Below the pieces are notes generated by a model that saw nothing but the letters and a program-made list of their open reading frames with translations, was not told where the DNA came from and searched no databases. This document shows positions 46,379 to 60,388 of a stretch of DNA of 64,000 bases, one piece after another. The position numbers were made by a program, and so were the translations under genes. Positions within the stretch are counted from its first letter, which is position 1. Each line of letters starts with the position of its first letter. The DNA is from Tigriopus japonicus (Eukaryota; Arthropoda; Copepoda; Harpacticoida; Harpacticidae), in assembly GCA_010645155.1 (NCBI GenBank), contig CM021312.1, positions 3,003,021 through 3,067,020 on the forward strand, in the 5' to 3' direction.

Positions 46379-47359
46379 AAGAAAATGCCTGAAAAGGTTT
46401 CTCATAAATGCTCCTTAAATTAAGGAGGAATTTGAGAACAATTTTGAAATAAACTTTTCTTAAAAGCTAATATTTCCGCCAATCGTTCAGTTTTTTTGTA
46501 ATAACTTCTAGCCAATGTCACTTTTGGACTGATCGATGATATTTTAAACCATATTTATTGATATTAACCAGACTAATGGTTGTTTGGAGGCATCATCTTT
46601 TTTGCATCCAGGCAAACCGGTTTTAGGACAATGAAAGTGCTCAATAACCTTGTTCGATTGCAAAAAATCCAATTTGCATTATCATGTTTTCGAAAAACGA
46701 CCACTCCAACCTTGGACAAGTTGCTTCGAACCATTCGAGTTTTTTTCTTTGACTTCTTTAGTACTTTCTTCTTTCTACTTTTTCTTCTTCTTTAGTTTAG
46801 TAGTTGATCACTCCTCTAATGATGATAATAATCATTGAATACCTTAAGAAAGTTCGCAGATCTTTGGTACCCTTTCATAGCTTTTAAAGTAATACTTTGC
46901 AGAAACAAACCTTGGGCCAATATTATCAGTTTGTACATTTGACTGAAAGCCTACCTTCAAGGTACAAACTATCAATTTGTCTTAGTTAACTGAATTGATT
47001 TATATTTTGCTCAGTACTAACCACTTCAAGACATTGTTTAACTTGACTTCAAGATCTTTTGAGAGTTAGTTTAGAATAGTGGCTTACAATTAAGGTGTAT
47101 CATTCAGACATGATAGGATTACGTGCCGTTGTAACTTCGTGGTCAAAGGTATTCTTTTTACGTCTTACGTAAAATGTCGACCCAGGGATTTTAGCCGTCC
47201 CTAGTCAATCCAAAACCCTCGAGTAAGAGTCAATGGCGAAACTCTGCAAATCAAACCAACATGATAGACCACATGACTTGGACGGATGAAAGATATTCCA
47301 AGCCACCAACTATTTGAGTAACAATCAATGCTCATCAGGTAGTTGTGTACACCCAGTAC
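46379..47359. other. Innexin 3' UTR and intergenic DNA
   Basis: AATAAA at 46448-46453 probably ends the innexin transcript. A pyrimidine-rich tract lies at 46741-46800. Nothing else is recognised. Confidence 0.5.
46448..46453 (+). terminator. Polyadenylation signal of the innexin gene
   Basis: AATAAA in TTTTGAAATAAACTTTT, 70 bp past the stop codon on the same strand. Confidence 0.6.
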
Positions 47360-49013
47360 ATGGCCACCAACCACGGTGGTTACTTCAGTTTTAACATGGC
47401 TTCTAGCGAAAGCGAAGTAAGTCATGGGCAATTCACCAAAGCTGAAATCCGGTGGTTGATCTGGTACGGCATTGTCTCGGCCTTGGTTCATTGTTTCATT
47501 GCGGCTATTGATGCGGGTGCGGGCTCAACGTTGCCCTACATTGCTCGGAATGTGAACTCGGATACGGCAACTCTTTCCTTACAATGGAGTGTCAATGGAG
47601 GAGCTTGGATGTTGGGATCGATTCTCTCGAGTGCCTTATTTAAATCCTTTATCCGAACCCCAAGATTAAAGGGAATTGATGGACACTTGAACAACTTGTT
47701 GAAGTTCATTTTGTAGTTTTCATTCAATTCTTTTTCTTTTAGTTTAAGTAAATATTCTTTGGATATGTCTTTTTTAAATAAAGGGGGGGTTTTCTGTTTG
47801 AAGTTCTTCAATTCCCTTTCATTTCCTTTTGAAGTTGGTGTATTTTTCAACTGTGGTTATTGTTGGAATGTGCTTTGTGTTTCTGATACCGTTTGCCAGA
47901 TCCTTGGAGCTATTCTTCGCGATTTCATTCTTCAGTCGCTTTTTCTTGGGTGGATTTGCGGCCGTTAACTTCGGACACTTTGTCTACACCATGGGACCCA
48001 TCAAAAGTCGTCCTTATACCATGGCCATTCACATGTTGGTGGGGTTTGGATTTCTTCTGGGGGTTCAAATCGTGCGGCCTTTCTTACCTGGGGACGAATT
48101 CAATCAAGATAAGAGTCCTCAAGACGTGTGTTCCTCAGCCAATCACACCATAAAAGGCCAGGAAGAGACCCTAACGGATGACATCCTCTCAGTTGTGCCC
48201 GAAATATGGGGATTACCGTCGATCTATTGGCCATATCTCATTCTCAGCATCGTCAATATCATGGTGGCTCTAGCCTTTCTTGGTCTTGCCTTTTGTGCCC
48301 CCTCTACAAAATTTTCCATGCCCGTTTTTGATTCCGTCATAGCCAAGGAAGATCCAAAAGAAGAATACTCCAAATTGGTCCGATGGATCCCGTTCTTGTT
48401 TTTGGTGTTCATTTTTTACGCCATTTCGTGTGGGATCGAGCGCATTTTTCAGTCCATGGTATTCACCTTTGGCCTTTGTGGACCTTTGTCACTCTCCCCA
48501 AGTGAAGCCAATACCTCAGATTCGGCCTACAATGGAGGATTTTTGGCTGGTCGAGTGGTAGCTACTCTCATAGCGGGTTTCATCCGACCTCGAAACATGT
48601 TGATCGTGAGTTTGGGACTCTGTTTGGTTGCTTCGATCATTCTGGCTGCTTTGGGAAGTGTCACGGCCGTGGGACTTTATGTGGCCTCGGCTTTGGTGGG
48701 ATTTACCATCTCATGGCAATATGGAAGCGCTTTTTCGTGGACTGCTCAAAAATTGGATATCACTGGGATTGTTGCATCGCTATTTGCCGCTTCATGTGGT
48801 ATCGGTGGAATGATATCGGTGCCCATCATCGGTTTCCTTCAATCTAAAGCCAATCCGTCCAGCTTTATTTGGGCAGTGGTCATTTTGTCTTGTGTCCACA
48901 TCATTGTGTTTGTAGTCATGTGGTTTGTGGGGAATAAACTGAAAAAAAGTGATCCGAGAATATTTCCTGGAGAGAGCAATGACTTGCCAATGAAGACAAT
49001 CAACGAGGATTAA
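47360..49013 (+). CDS. MFS transporter, MFSD4 / sodium-dependent glucose transporter 1-like, two exons
   Basis: Exon 1 starts at the ATG at 47360 (or 47396) and covers the cytosolic N-terminus and first two helices (YGIVSALVHCFIAAIDAGAG; WMLGSILSSALFKSF). Exon 2 (ending 49013) covers ten more helices. The best-fitting junction is donor GTAGTT after 47712 to an AG ending at 47803, giving 520 aa; a donor at 47704 also keeps the frame. Family features include RPYTMAIHMLVGFGFLLG, a large loop with NHT sequon between helices 6 and 7, NGGFLAGRVVATLIAGFIRPRN and WQYGSAFSWTAQ. It would move a small solute, perhaps sugar, across a membrane; the substrate is not deducible. It is convergent with GALE, stops 217 bp apart. 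Confidence 0.8.
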
Positions 49014-49230
49014 AAAGAAACGCTCAAGTTCCTCTATGCAACAAGGAAAACCCTGCTCTACTTGTATTTCATGATCTTGTGCGTAGTAGACTATGGACGA
49101 ATATTTCATTGAAGCTTCGCCATAGCACTAAGTAAATATCCCTGATATTTATGGCCTGGTTTCGTTGTTAAGTTAAGTAGCCTTTCGTATGATGACTGAA
49201 AGCATATAATTCCAGCATCATGGGGCATGA

Positions 49231-50975
<1,745 letters not shown>

Positions 50976-50996
50976 GATGCAATCGTTCTCACTCGG

Positions 50997-51014
50997 CTGA
51001 AAAACGGGAACGAG
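50997..51014 (-). promoter_or_regulatory. 3' splice-site-like tract 21 nt before the GALE ATG
   Basis: The minus strand reads CTCGTTCCCGTTTTTCAG, then 21 nt, then ATG. It could be a 5' UTR intron acceptor or a trans-splice site. Confidence 0.5.
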
Positions 51015-53163
51015 ACCGAATTGTGAAGGATTTGACGGGACGACGAGTTATTAATAACTAAAATATAGTTTAAGGTAATTGTCAATGATGAACATTTGTG
51101 GCTCTCATTATCAGCTTACCACGGGAAATAACAGTTGCTGAAGGCGTTGATGATGTCATGTGAAGGTCCCGTGAAATGTCTGTCGGACGTAAGTACTCCC
51201 AACTAGCATTAGGTACTTTCATCGACACATGACCCATGAACCTATGCACATATCATGTTTCAAGAAGACCGAGACAGGTCGTCAAGGTCTCTTTGAATAT
51301 ATAAAAGACACATTGAGGCCAGCACAGCTGATACTAAAAAACCTTCACGGAGCGACCACATTTGAGAAAGCTGAATGAAGGTGCGAAGCTTTCTTTCTTC
51401 CTCCTTGTTGATGTGGCAAGATTTGCTGTTTGTACAAATCGGCTGTTCGACATATGAGGTTCAGATTCCGAACCAAGTGTATAGCGCACAATATATTTGG
51501 ATTTGGCCTTTTTGAATATTTGTCCACAATTCTTAGGATATGGCAATTGAGTTATTTAAAACATATATTTGAGAAACGATATTTGGAGGGAACGATCTGC
51601 GATCGCCAATATCTATTTGAGTTATTTTGTTTAATATGAGTAGACAAGTGGCTTATTGTAAAACATTATCCATTGATTTCAACTTAGTTCCACTTTCCTT
51701 TTGTTATGTCGCTGTATGTAGTTCTTTTCCTGTTAAGCAACAAAATTTTAGTTTAAACGATTTTCTAGCAATTGGAAAGCCTTACAAGGTATACTTTTGA
51801 CATAGAATTTATAACCTTATACAATGTTTGGCAGAGTTAAGTGATTAAACATAAACATTTTATCAGTTACAATTACTTTGTCAAAGCATGTAATTAATTT
51901 CAATAACAATAACTTCGTCAAAACATTTAATTAGTTTCAATCACAATTATTTGGCTCAAAATGTAATTGAGTACAATTCCAATTGCTTCTCACCTCTAAT
52001 TTGGATAAGATTTGACAAAGTCTAGTATGTCTTAAAATCTTGAGTTGGTTTCGACGTACATCAAGTGCTGGATGAAGATATGGATGAAATGCCATGCATC
52101 TTAGCTTCAGTTTTAAAGGAAATCTCATCCCATCCAGTTCGGCATTATTTACTCACAGGTTAAATAAACGGTTTGATTCCCGACAATGTTGTGTCTATTA
52201 AAATCATTAGTTGAAGGATTACTTCCAAATAGCTTTAAGCTTGTTCCTGCTTGAGCTTTTCAGCCCTAAGCTGTGCATCTGATTAATTTACAAGTTAATG
52301 ATTGAACTTACCACTTGTGGAGCCATGCTGAACACGGGTGATTGATCAAGTCGAGTCTGAAACATTCAAGACATTTTGAACGTCATCTGCACATGTGACG
52401 AACAACTTGAATATGCTTAATCTAATCTCTGTTCAAAGAACAGCTGGCAGCAAGTTTCTAAGAAGCACTATTACTCACATCACTGTTTGTAAAGTCCAAT
52501 GCAATTATCAACTATCAACGTACCTTTAACTGGCAAACAATGAAGATCCCCCGGAAGATCTTCCAAACGTTGCAACTTTGGCTTGATCCACGGAATTTGT
52601 GGTAGTACGCAGTTAGAATAGCTACCAACCCGACCAAATGCCTGTCAAAAGCACCCGCGGGTAAGAATTTCCTGGTTGGTAAGGTAAAGATAGAAGTAGC
52701 TTGCCATGATGAGGATGATGAGACCACACTCACAACGTGGAGTTTTCATCTACATTTGGTCTGGTCAGTGACTGACAGAGGTGGTCCTCTCAGCGTTAAA
52801 CGTTACGCGCTTGACTAGGAAGAAACATTAATGAATTCTGACGAATACTAATTTTCTTTTGGTCCAATTTTAAGTGTAAAGTGTTTTGTTGGTCACCAAA
52901 CACTGAAATCATTCCCCGACAATTTTGGCGCAATTTTTAGCTGAACAAGAAAGCATGACGTTCAAGGGAAGATGACTCGATTTTCTTAAGTGATAACCTT
53001 ACTTGGGTAAAAATCATTGGAATCAGTCAATAAGAAGAATCTACCAGCTGGAGAAAAAATAACTATTGTGATATGTCAAATCATTATGTGACCCTAATTC
53101 TTTTTCTTGACTTCAGCAGACGGGAAGCATGAGAAAAATCATTTTTGGGCGTCCTTTTCTGAC
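51015..53163. other. Intergenic DNA upstream of GALE
   Basis: AT-rich with only short frames. It may hold a GALE 5' UTR exon and promoter, but none can be pinpointed. Confidence 0.4.
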
Positions 53164-53165
53164 TA

Positions 53166-53456
53166 CAGTTCTATATAGACAGAAATGTCACTCCAGTTAG
53201 GTCAGTGGAGATTTGTTTTGAGCTCATTTCAACAATCCAGTAGTAAGGGTGTCAGGTGACTTGATTCTTTACGAAATGCTCTTGTTTGAGCATAGCAGTT
53301 GAGAGAGCAATTCCGCCTCTGACTCCCTGAAATTGCAAATTCCAGTTTTGAATCAAGTTACTAGTTGTGCTCAATGTCCAATTCCATCGCACACACAGTG
53401 GAAGCTTGTTGAGCCACGAACAATTTGGGAGTGACATTTCTGTGTATATAGAACTG
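53166..53456. mobile_element. Tc1/mariner-type MITE (291 bp) at a TA site
   Basis: The left end TACAGTTCTATATAGACAGA and the right end, read inward on the minus strand, TACAGTTCTATATACACAGA, pair over 31 nt with one mismatch (53164-53194 and 53428-53458). The TA dinucleotide at each edge fits Tc1/mariner target duplication. No transposase frame inside. Confidence 0.8.
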
Positions 53457-56400
53457 TAATTCTGACGTTTAGGTAAGCTGTTTGTTTGGTGGTACTACGA
53501 CGTAGTGTTGCGGGAGTTATGCTTCAAACTAGTTTTAAGATCAATCTCAGATTGACCTCATCAGTAAGTAAATTGCTTCTTCCTTTGCTCTTGATGAACA
53601 CAAGTTTCAATTATCCTGCCTGACAATAAGCACAAATTTTGTCAAAAAGGGCTTGTAAACAAACTTGCCTAAACGTCCAAATATACTCAAAAACCGCTCA
53701 TTATATGTCAAAGAGAGAGGCATGGCATGGTGGGTACTGCATCGGTTTGTCTTGCAGATGGTTGGGGTTGGATTTTGGCTGACTGCCACCCTCAAAACTT
53801 AGCGTTGAACTGTCTTTCAATGAAAAAAAAAACTACAAATATAAACCATTGGCAACCAAAAAGTGGCAAGGAGCGGGAGTATTCCTACATGGAACACCCA
53901 GTATCACTCTTTACACTCACTCCTTAACAACCAAAAAAATGCAGAAGTGATATTGTTTCTTTAAGTAATGGAAAAAAATCGCAATTTTATTGCAGTTTCA
54001 TATGACTACGATTACTGACGTGAATCAGAATGGAACAAAAAAGCCAGAAAATTATGTGGTGTGCATGAGATTTTTAAATGCAATTTTGGCGACTTTGAGC
54101 CGTTTTACGTGTCTTATGGCAATCATAGTCATTTTCCGAAGAAACATGGTGCTTGATGTGGGCACCAAAATATCTAAAATGAGAAGAATCTGAAAACACA
54201 GATTCCTGCTGTTTTATTCGGATGGGCGACAGTTGCCAAGTTTTTTGGATAGGAACGAGAGGGTAATACGTCAATCATTTCTTCCCCGCCAACAACATAA
54301 GAGACGTACTCAATAATACGTATCTCAACTATGCCCACATGTGGTTAACTTGACCACTTCGTCTTAAGTATTTCAACCGTGGATGGAGGCCATTTTGCCA
54401 TGCACGCACCATCGTTGATCTTGAGCTTGAACCGCTCTTGTTAGCGGCACTCAGTCTTCATCATATGATCTTGTGACTTAGGCTGAGTTGGAAGAAAGTA
54501 TGTAAACCAGGTTGGTCTACTTTCTTGGTTGGTCTTCTACGTCTTATCAGATAGACCAATTGCACCGATAATATCTGAAACTACAAAGTAGGCCGACCTC
54601 TATTTCTTCATGTCAGCAACTCTAAGAACGACTGAAATTTGGAAGACATGATGTTGGAGAGAAATAATAAGTAAGATAAAAATAAGTAAGAACAAAAATT
54701 ACTTTTTTTTGCAAATGAAGCCTTGCTTGTACGAGGTTGACTTCGCATTTCTATTTCCAGCTCAATCTAACATCACAATCAAAAGTTATGCCCTCTCAAA
54801 GCTCAGTACTTAAAGCTACCGCACAGACTGAATAAGTGGACCTACAAGTGATATGCTTGACCATTCCATTTCGCCTTTGCCTTAAATGTACAGTATGTTT
54901 GTGTGCATGTATTTCAATAATATTATATTCTATTTGTTGAGGGATTAAACAAAGTGCAAAAAAATGCCCATTATCAAACTATGCATTACCAAGTACTTGA
55001 GCTGAATATAATATCTAAAGAAAAGAATTACCATAAGGGTTAACTCTTACATTTTATGTTCTTTGTTGCAAAGAGCTTTGACAAGAGTCATACAGAGTTT
55101 GACTCTAATGTTCATTTGTATTGAACATTTAAACAAGAATCGTGTATAATAAAATACAGACACCAACTCACAAGAAGGAAAAATCGCTGGCTTGAATGGT
55201 GCAGAAATTGTCATTCTCATCATTAGGTACTGAGTCCACCTTATAGAGGTCCATGGATGAACAAGATATCTGACACTGTTATGTAATCAGTAGAAAAAGG
55301 TCTTCGTTTAATGCATTTCAACAGCACGGAACATTGCAATTGTGTGCATCAAAACCATGGACATTGAAGTTCTTATGAATATGGACTTCTATCGAAAATC
55401 ACTTTTACGTTGTAAAGAGGGACCATTTGACGCTGTCTTTGTTCCAAGAAGCTGACATTAAGTAGCAAAGAAATTTAGGATGAAATAGATCAAGCGTTGC
55501 TTGATACGCTTGATTTTCGAAAACTTGCTTATTTTTCTTCATTGTTTTCCAAAGAATTACTCCATAGCTCCTTTCCATGAGGTGTTGATGCTTTTCCGTC
55601 ATTCCATCACGAGATTGGGTGAACATTGCTTAAAAGGCCTTTGCTCTTGATTTATTAATTCTTTTTAGAACTGCAAAGAATGATATCTCATTATTTGTAA
55701 CTCGGACCAAAGTGAATGTTGAGGATGATTTGAGCAACATTCCCAGAAATCTACAAATGTCTCGCTTGCTCTGGCATTTTATATTTTTTAAATGGGATTA
55801 AAGCAGGACACCCTTTTAATCCATAGCAAAAGTGAAGTTAGACATAAGGTATCAAAAAACAATTGCTTTTAATTGAATATTCCAAAGATATTTAAACTAG
55901 AGGATGTCGTGTTGGTAAAGCAGTACAACGAATGGTCGCCCAGAAAATGATCATATAGCGGATTGGTGCACTTGTTTTTCATTTATTGCGATTTTAGTTT
56001 TTAATACAAGCAATTCATGTATGAATCAAGCAAATGCAGTTATTTCCGTGAGAGAGCTGATAGGTTTCATGAAAGTAACTAAAATCACAATCACTTTTGA
56101 CATTTTTTACATCGAAATGAAGTCCATTTTGTTGCACTTCTTGAATTCAGCTGGCAATTCTACACACCTTTTCACTTAATGACTCATCGTCTCGTTGGTA
56201 CTGCAGGGTGTCTCAAAAGATTTTGTTGGTTCCATACCATTACAAAATAGCCACTACTTCTTAACTTTTTTAGTTGTTTACCCATTAAAAATGCACTCTA
56301 CGGCCAGGTTGTCAGATTTTTTTTGAATTTATGAATATTATATTTTCTATGAAAGTTTTGGAGGGGAGCAGAAACTTCATGGCAACTTATCTGTCCTCAT

Positions 56401-59400
56401 AAATTGTTATGAATTTTGTAAAGGTCATTGCTTAGTCTGATTTCAAAATCAAGGGACGATTTCCTAGGATGATTTAAGTCACACGTAAAAATAGGTTTGT
56501 CATGGCACACATTTATAACCCTATGTTCTCAATTCAATAGAACTTTGAAGCAAGTTTGTGTTCAAATCCCTCATTATTTCATTGAATTGGTAACCATTGC
56601 GTCTTCTCTTCATGACAAAACTATATAACTTCAAAAATAGGCCCCATTCATCAGTTGCTCCTTTTGATGATTCACCACTATTTAATTACTGTCAGGGCCA
56701 ATAAAACATCCAAGGCAACTAACTTGTTAATATTTCTGCAACCAAAGAGCCCAACAGCATCCTTGAGGGGTCTTTTCAGAATACAAACGATTGAAATTTT
56801 ACACTAAACAGACTTTGAGAATGTTGTGCTATTTGCACTTTTGCACAAGCAGACAAAGTAGGCAATTTTTGAAAGAGATAGCATGAGCACTTACAAAATG
56901 AGATTTTATTATGTATTCTGATTTAACTATTGGCAAGTTTATTGGCCTTATAAACATTTAGTCCCGAAATATCAGGCATAACTCACTTCATTTCAAACGG
57001 TAGGTAATATTGCCTCTACCTTCTACTGGCAATGATACCATATTTGCGACAAAAACACATTTGACCAAATAGTCCTGTCATGAGGAATGCTTTTAAGTAT
57101 CCATTTGAATTTGTGCACCATCACAAGAATTCAGACTATTTTTGTCATCAACCCTATTGACTGAAGGAATGCTAGATTATTTAAGGTATCACAGGGTTTA
57201 AGATTTACTTCTTTTGTAAAGAAATATAGAGATCGTTCATGTTTATGTGGAAAAACGTCCAAAAGGCTTTCAAAACTTTGGGAAATTATAATTCAGTTTC
57301 AAAGAAGGAAGTGATTTTTTTCACAACCTTATTCCTTGGATAAAGAGATTGTTAGGTGAACTGTTAAAATAATTTATTTGCGAATCAATAGAAACGTTCG
57401 TTAAATGTTTGTCTTTACGTCAAGAGCAAATTTTAGTCCCTTTTTTTGGCGCAAAAAAGAGTGGTCAAGTCAATGATTGCATGAGCAAATCATGTTCCGT
57501 GTTTTTGACCAACACAAAAAAATGAAAACGTTAAAACAAAAAGATAACACGTAGTAATTGTAGCGATATATGTTGGTTTCTCCAACGCGGTATGAGTTTT
57601 TAACTCAAATTAAATTTCTATGGAAGTTCCCAAACACTATGAGATATGTTTCAGAGGCAAGAAACCAAAGTGAACAACTTTGATTTGTTGAGTTTCTCAA
57701 AATTAGGGCTAGATTAAAAGTTACATACCTAAAAACCGATTAAATTACCATATTTTTAAAAATCTAGTCCGTACACTTTTAAGGCAGATTAAGATACCTT
57801 TTGAATCGAAATTGCTTGAAATTGTGTTATTTATGCAACCTCGCTATTTCCGCTAAAGTCAGCTGTTGAATAAATCCAGTTCGGAAAGTAGCCAACGAAA
57901 AGTGGAGGATAATAAATTAAGCAACATGGAAGCAACAAGGAAGAGAAGACATGACATTCCGAAAAAATCGGTCCCATTTTTAGCTTCGAATCTGCCCCTA
58001 ATGATTTCGCAGTAAAAGAGTGTTTTTTTATCTTTAAGGTTTGCTAACAGAATGTAGTTTATCTACATGTAAAACAACCCCAAAAAGCAAAGAGCCTTTT
58101 TTAGCAGGGGCCAAATGTTCACGTTTAAGATACTTTTGAACAATTGTTTGGACAAATAAGTGCAGAAATTGTGATCAGTTCTCGCTCAAATAAAATTGCA
58201 GGGATCAATGTCGTTACTATTAGTTTGCGTAAAGTCTAGGATTAGATACCTGAGCAATGTAAAATAGGAATGATCCACATATTTCTAAATAGATTATTTT
58301 GGGATTAATTATTTAATGCTATTAAACTCTCGCCTCAAAATTCAAACACATGTGAAAGAAACGCTTAACATTGATCATGTGTCTGCTATGACTCAGATGC
58401 ACTAATGGCCAGAGTGCATCACAAATCAATTAATACACAAATGTTTCCTAATGGACTTCGCCGAGAGTTGAAATGTGATCAAAAAAGGTTTGTTTTCTGC
58501 TCAATATGTCATCTGATAGGTTAAATTTAGTTGGTCTGTTTGTTACAGTCGGCAAAAATTTTGTTCTCGATTTTTGGACTCGTTCTTTCACCTTGGAAAA
58601 AATGACGACCTTTTTTAGGTCGCATTCAAATTGCAAAAAGGGGGTTTTGGGTCTGAAAATCGCGAAATTGTGCTTGAAATTTCTCTAAAATGTGTAAATG
58701 TTTTTTATGATAAGCTGTTAAGTTTTAAGTTTTTTTTGTCGCGCCAAAACACAAAAAACTTCTAATCCTCGGTCTACTGATGAAGAACTTGAAATTAATG
58801 GTCCAAATTGACATTTCCTATATTACTCAATTACCTCATTGTTGTTGGAGTGAAAAATTCCTAATCAAAAAAGCTTTAAAAAATGATGATAATTAGAATG
58901 CATTACAGATAAGACCAAGCAAAGCAACCAGTTTTAGGCTATTCTTTAAAGGGTGGAATGATTGGGATTCTAATCTCGCATAATAGTGAAAAAGTACTTA
59001 CAGTACATGTCAGCTGGATGCAAGGTTTGTCAATGATGTCTTAGAGATTTGATTCTTAAGCAAATATTGTTTCACTTTTCATATTTGTTATGAAATCTCC
59101 TGTAGGAGTATGAAAAAGAAGAGTTAGAATGTTTTAAAACTTAGTCTTAAGGCTGAAACCATCAACAAACATGTAAAATTCATCAGAGACTGGACGGAGC
59201 AGTTAGGAAAAATTACCGGTGCATTCCATTAACTTACTTTTGACTAGAAATGGTGGTTTGGTTCTTTTATCAGATATGGAAGCTATATGAATTGGAAATT
59301 TAGCTTAGTTCTCTAAGTCATCGATAGTGAAGTTTCACATACTTTTTTATTTCTTATCCTACTTAGTTACTATGTCCAATCATTTGTGGCCATTCGTTAG

Positions 59401-59699
59401 GAATTTCAACTCCGTCAAAGATTCGACGCGACGATGAAAATTAGGTTAACCGCAAGTAGTGGTATTCAAAAACAATTGTGTTGACAATTAGTTACTGAGT
59501 CATTTCAACATTGTTCAACATAATTCTATTTTCAAATATGATCATTATGGCAATGAACATTATTTCAGCCGCTTTTGACAAATGTTTCAAATTCCATAAG
59601 TGTGAACATAACATTCTTGATGAAAGAACAATTCTCGATTCAAGAACAAAATGGCTGCTAATGTACAATATTCTGATATCCAGCATTGGTTGTACCCAC
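53457..59699. other. AT-rich gene-free interval
   Basis: No recognised gene. It contains the half-copy of the foldback family at 54711-54838 and the short similarity to the RT-element arm at 57735-57760. Otherwise only short frames. Confidence 0.45.
54711..54838. repeat. Half copy of the foldback hairpin family
   Basis: The stretch GCAAATGAAGCCTTGCTTGT...CAGCTCAATCTAAC...AAAAGTTATGCCCTCTCAAA matches both arms of the hairpin at 29839-30301 with ~25% divergence. No inverted partner lies next to it here. Confidence 0.65.
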
Positions 59700-60380
59700 T
59701 AGAGCACTAAAATAACAGAGTACGGGCTTAAAGTGCGCCATCTTGTGGATTTCATGCAACAACAGCTCGTTGTTCCCATGATACACATATTTTTGAAGAT
59801 TGCAACGGTCAACCATCAGTTTTGGACAAACTGAAGTCTTACCTATTATCTCACATTGAAAAAATCCTAAATTGAGTGACTCCATTTTAAAACTTAACCT
59901 TACCTTACCAAACCTAACCTAACCTAACTTAAAACCTAACCTACTCTAACACAATGGAATGAAATCCAACCTAACCTAGTTTCAGTTTTGAAGAAATAGA
60001 TCAGGCAACCTCAGGAAATTGGCAGTGAGATTATAGCCGAGACAAATTGAAGTGCCTCAAATGTTGACTGAGTGTTGTTGATGAACCTGTGGTGGTTTTT
60101 GGATGAAATTATTGGTAAAATCTCTTTCAATTTGGCATAGAAACCTGACTACTGAAAAGGTAATTCAGGTATTTTTTATGCCAAAATTCATCAGAAAAAC
60201 ACTTAAAGTTCTATTTGGAGTTCCACCATCAATATTTTAGGCACTTAAGTTTGTCCAAAAAATATGAATGATCATTGCAATCTTCAAAAATATGTGTATC
60301 GTAGGAACTGCGAGCTGTTGCCGCATGAAATCCGCTAGATGGTGCACTTTATGACCGTACTCTGTTATTATAGTGCTCTA
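59700..60380. mobile_element. Long-TIR hAT-like element (681 bp) containing telomere-type repeats
   Basis: The first and last ~145 bp are inverted copies starting TAGAGCACTA and ACAGAGTACG, with highly similar blocks such as GATACACATATTTTTGAAGA. Flanks GTACCCAC (59692-59699) and GTACCAAC (60381-60388) match at 7 of 8, an 8-bp duplication fitting hAT. The interior has a run of AACCT units. No transposase is visible. Confidence 0.8.
59884..59979. repeat. Interstitial arthropod-telomere-like AACCT (TTAGG) repeats
   Basis: A core of three perfect units at 59911-59928, with imperfect units on both sides and more at 59966-59979. TTAGG is the canonical arthropod telomere unit. The tract lies inside the long-TIR element, near its left arm. 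Confidence 0.8.
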
Positions 60381-60388
60381 GTACCAAC

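Noticed and set aside
56205..56225. CAGGGTGTCTCAAAAGATTT as a mariner terminus
   Set aside because: A single end only, without inverted partner or TA-bounded mate within several kb.
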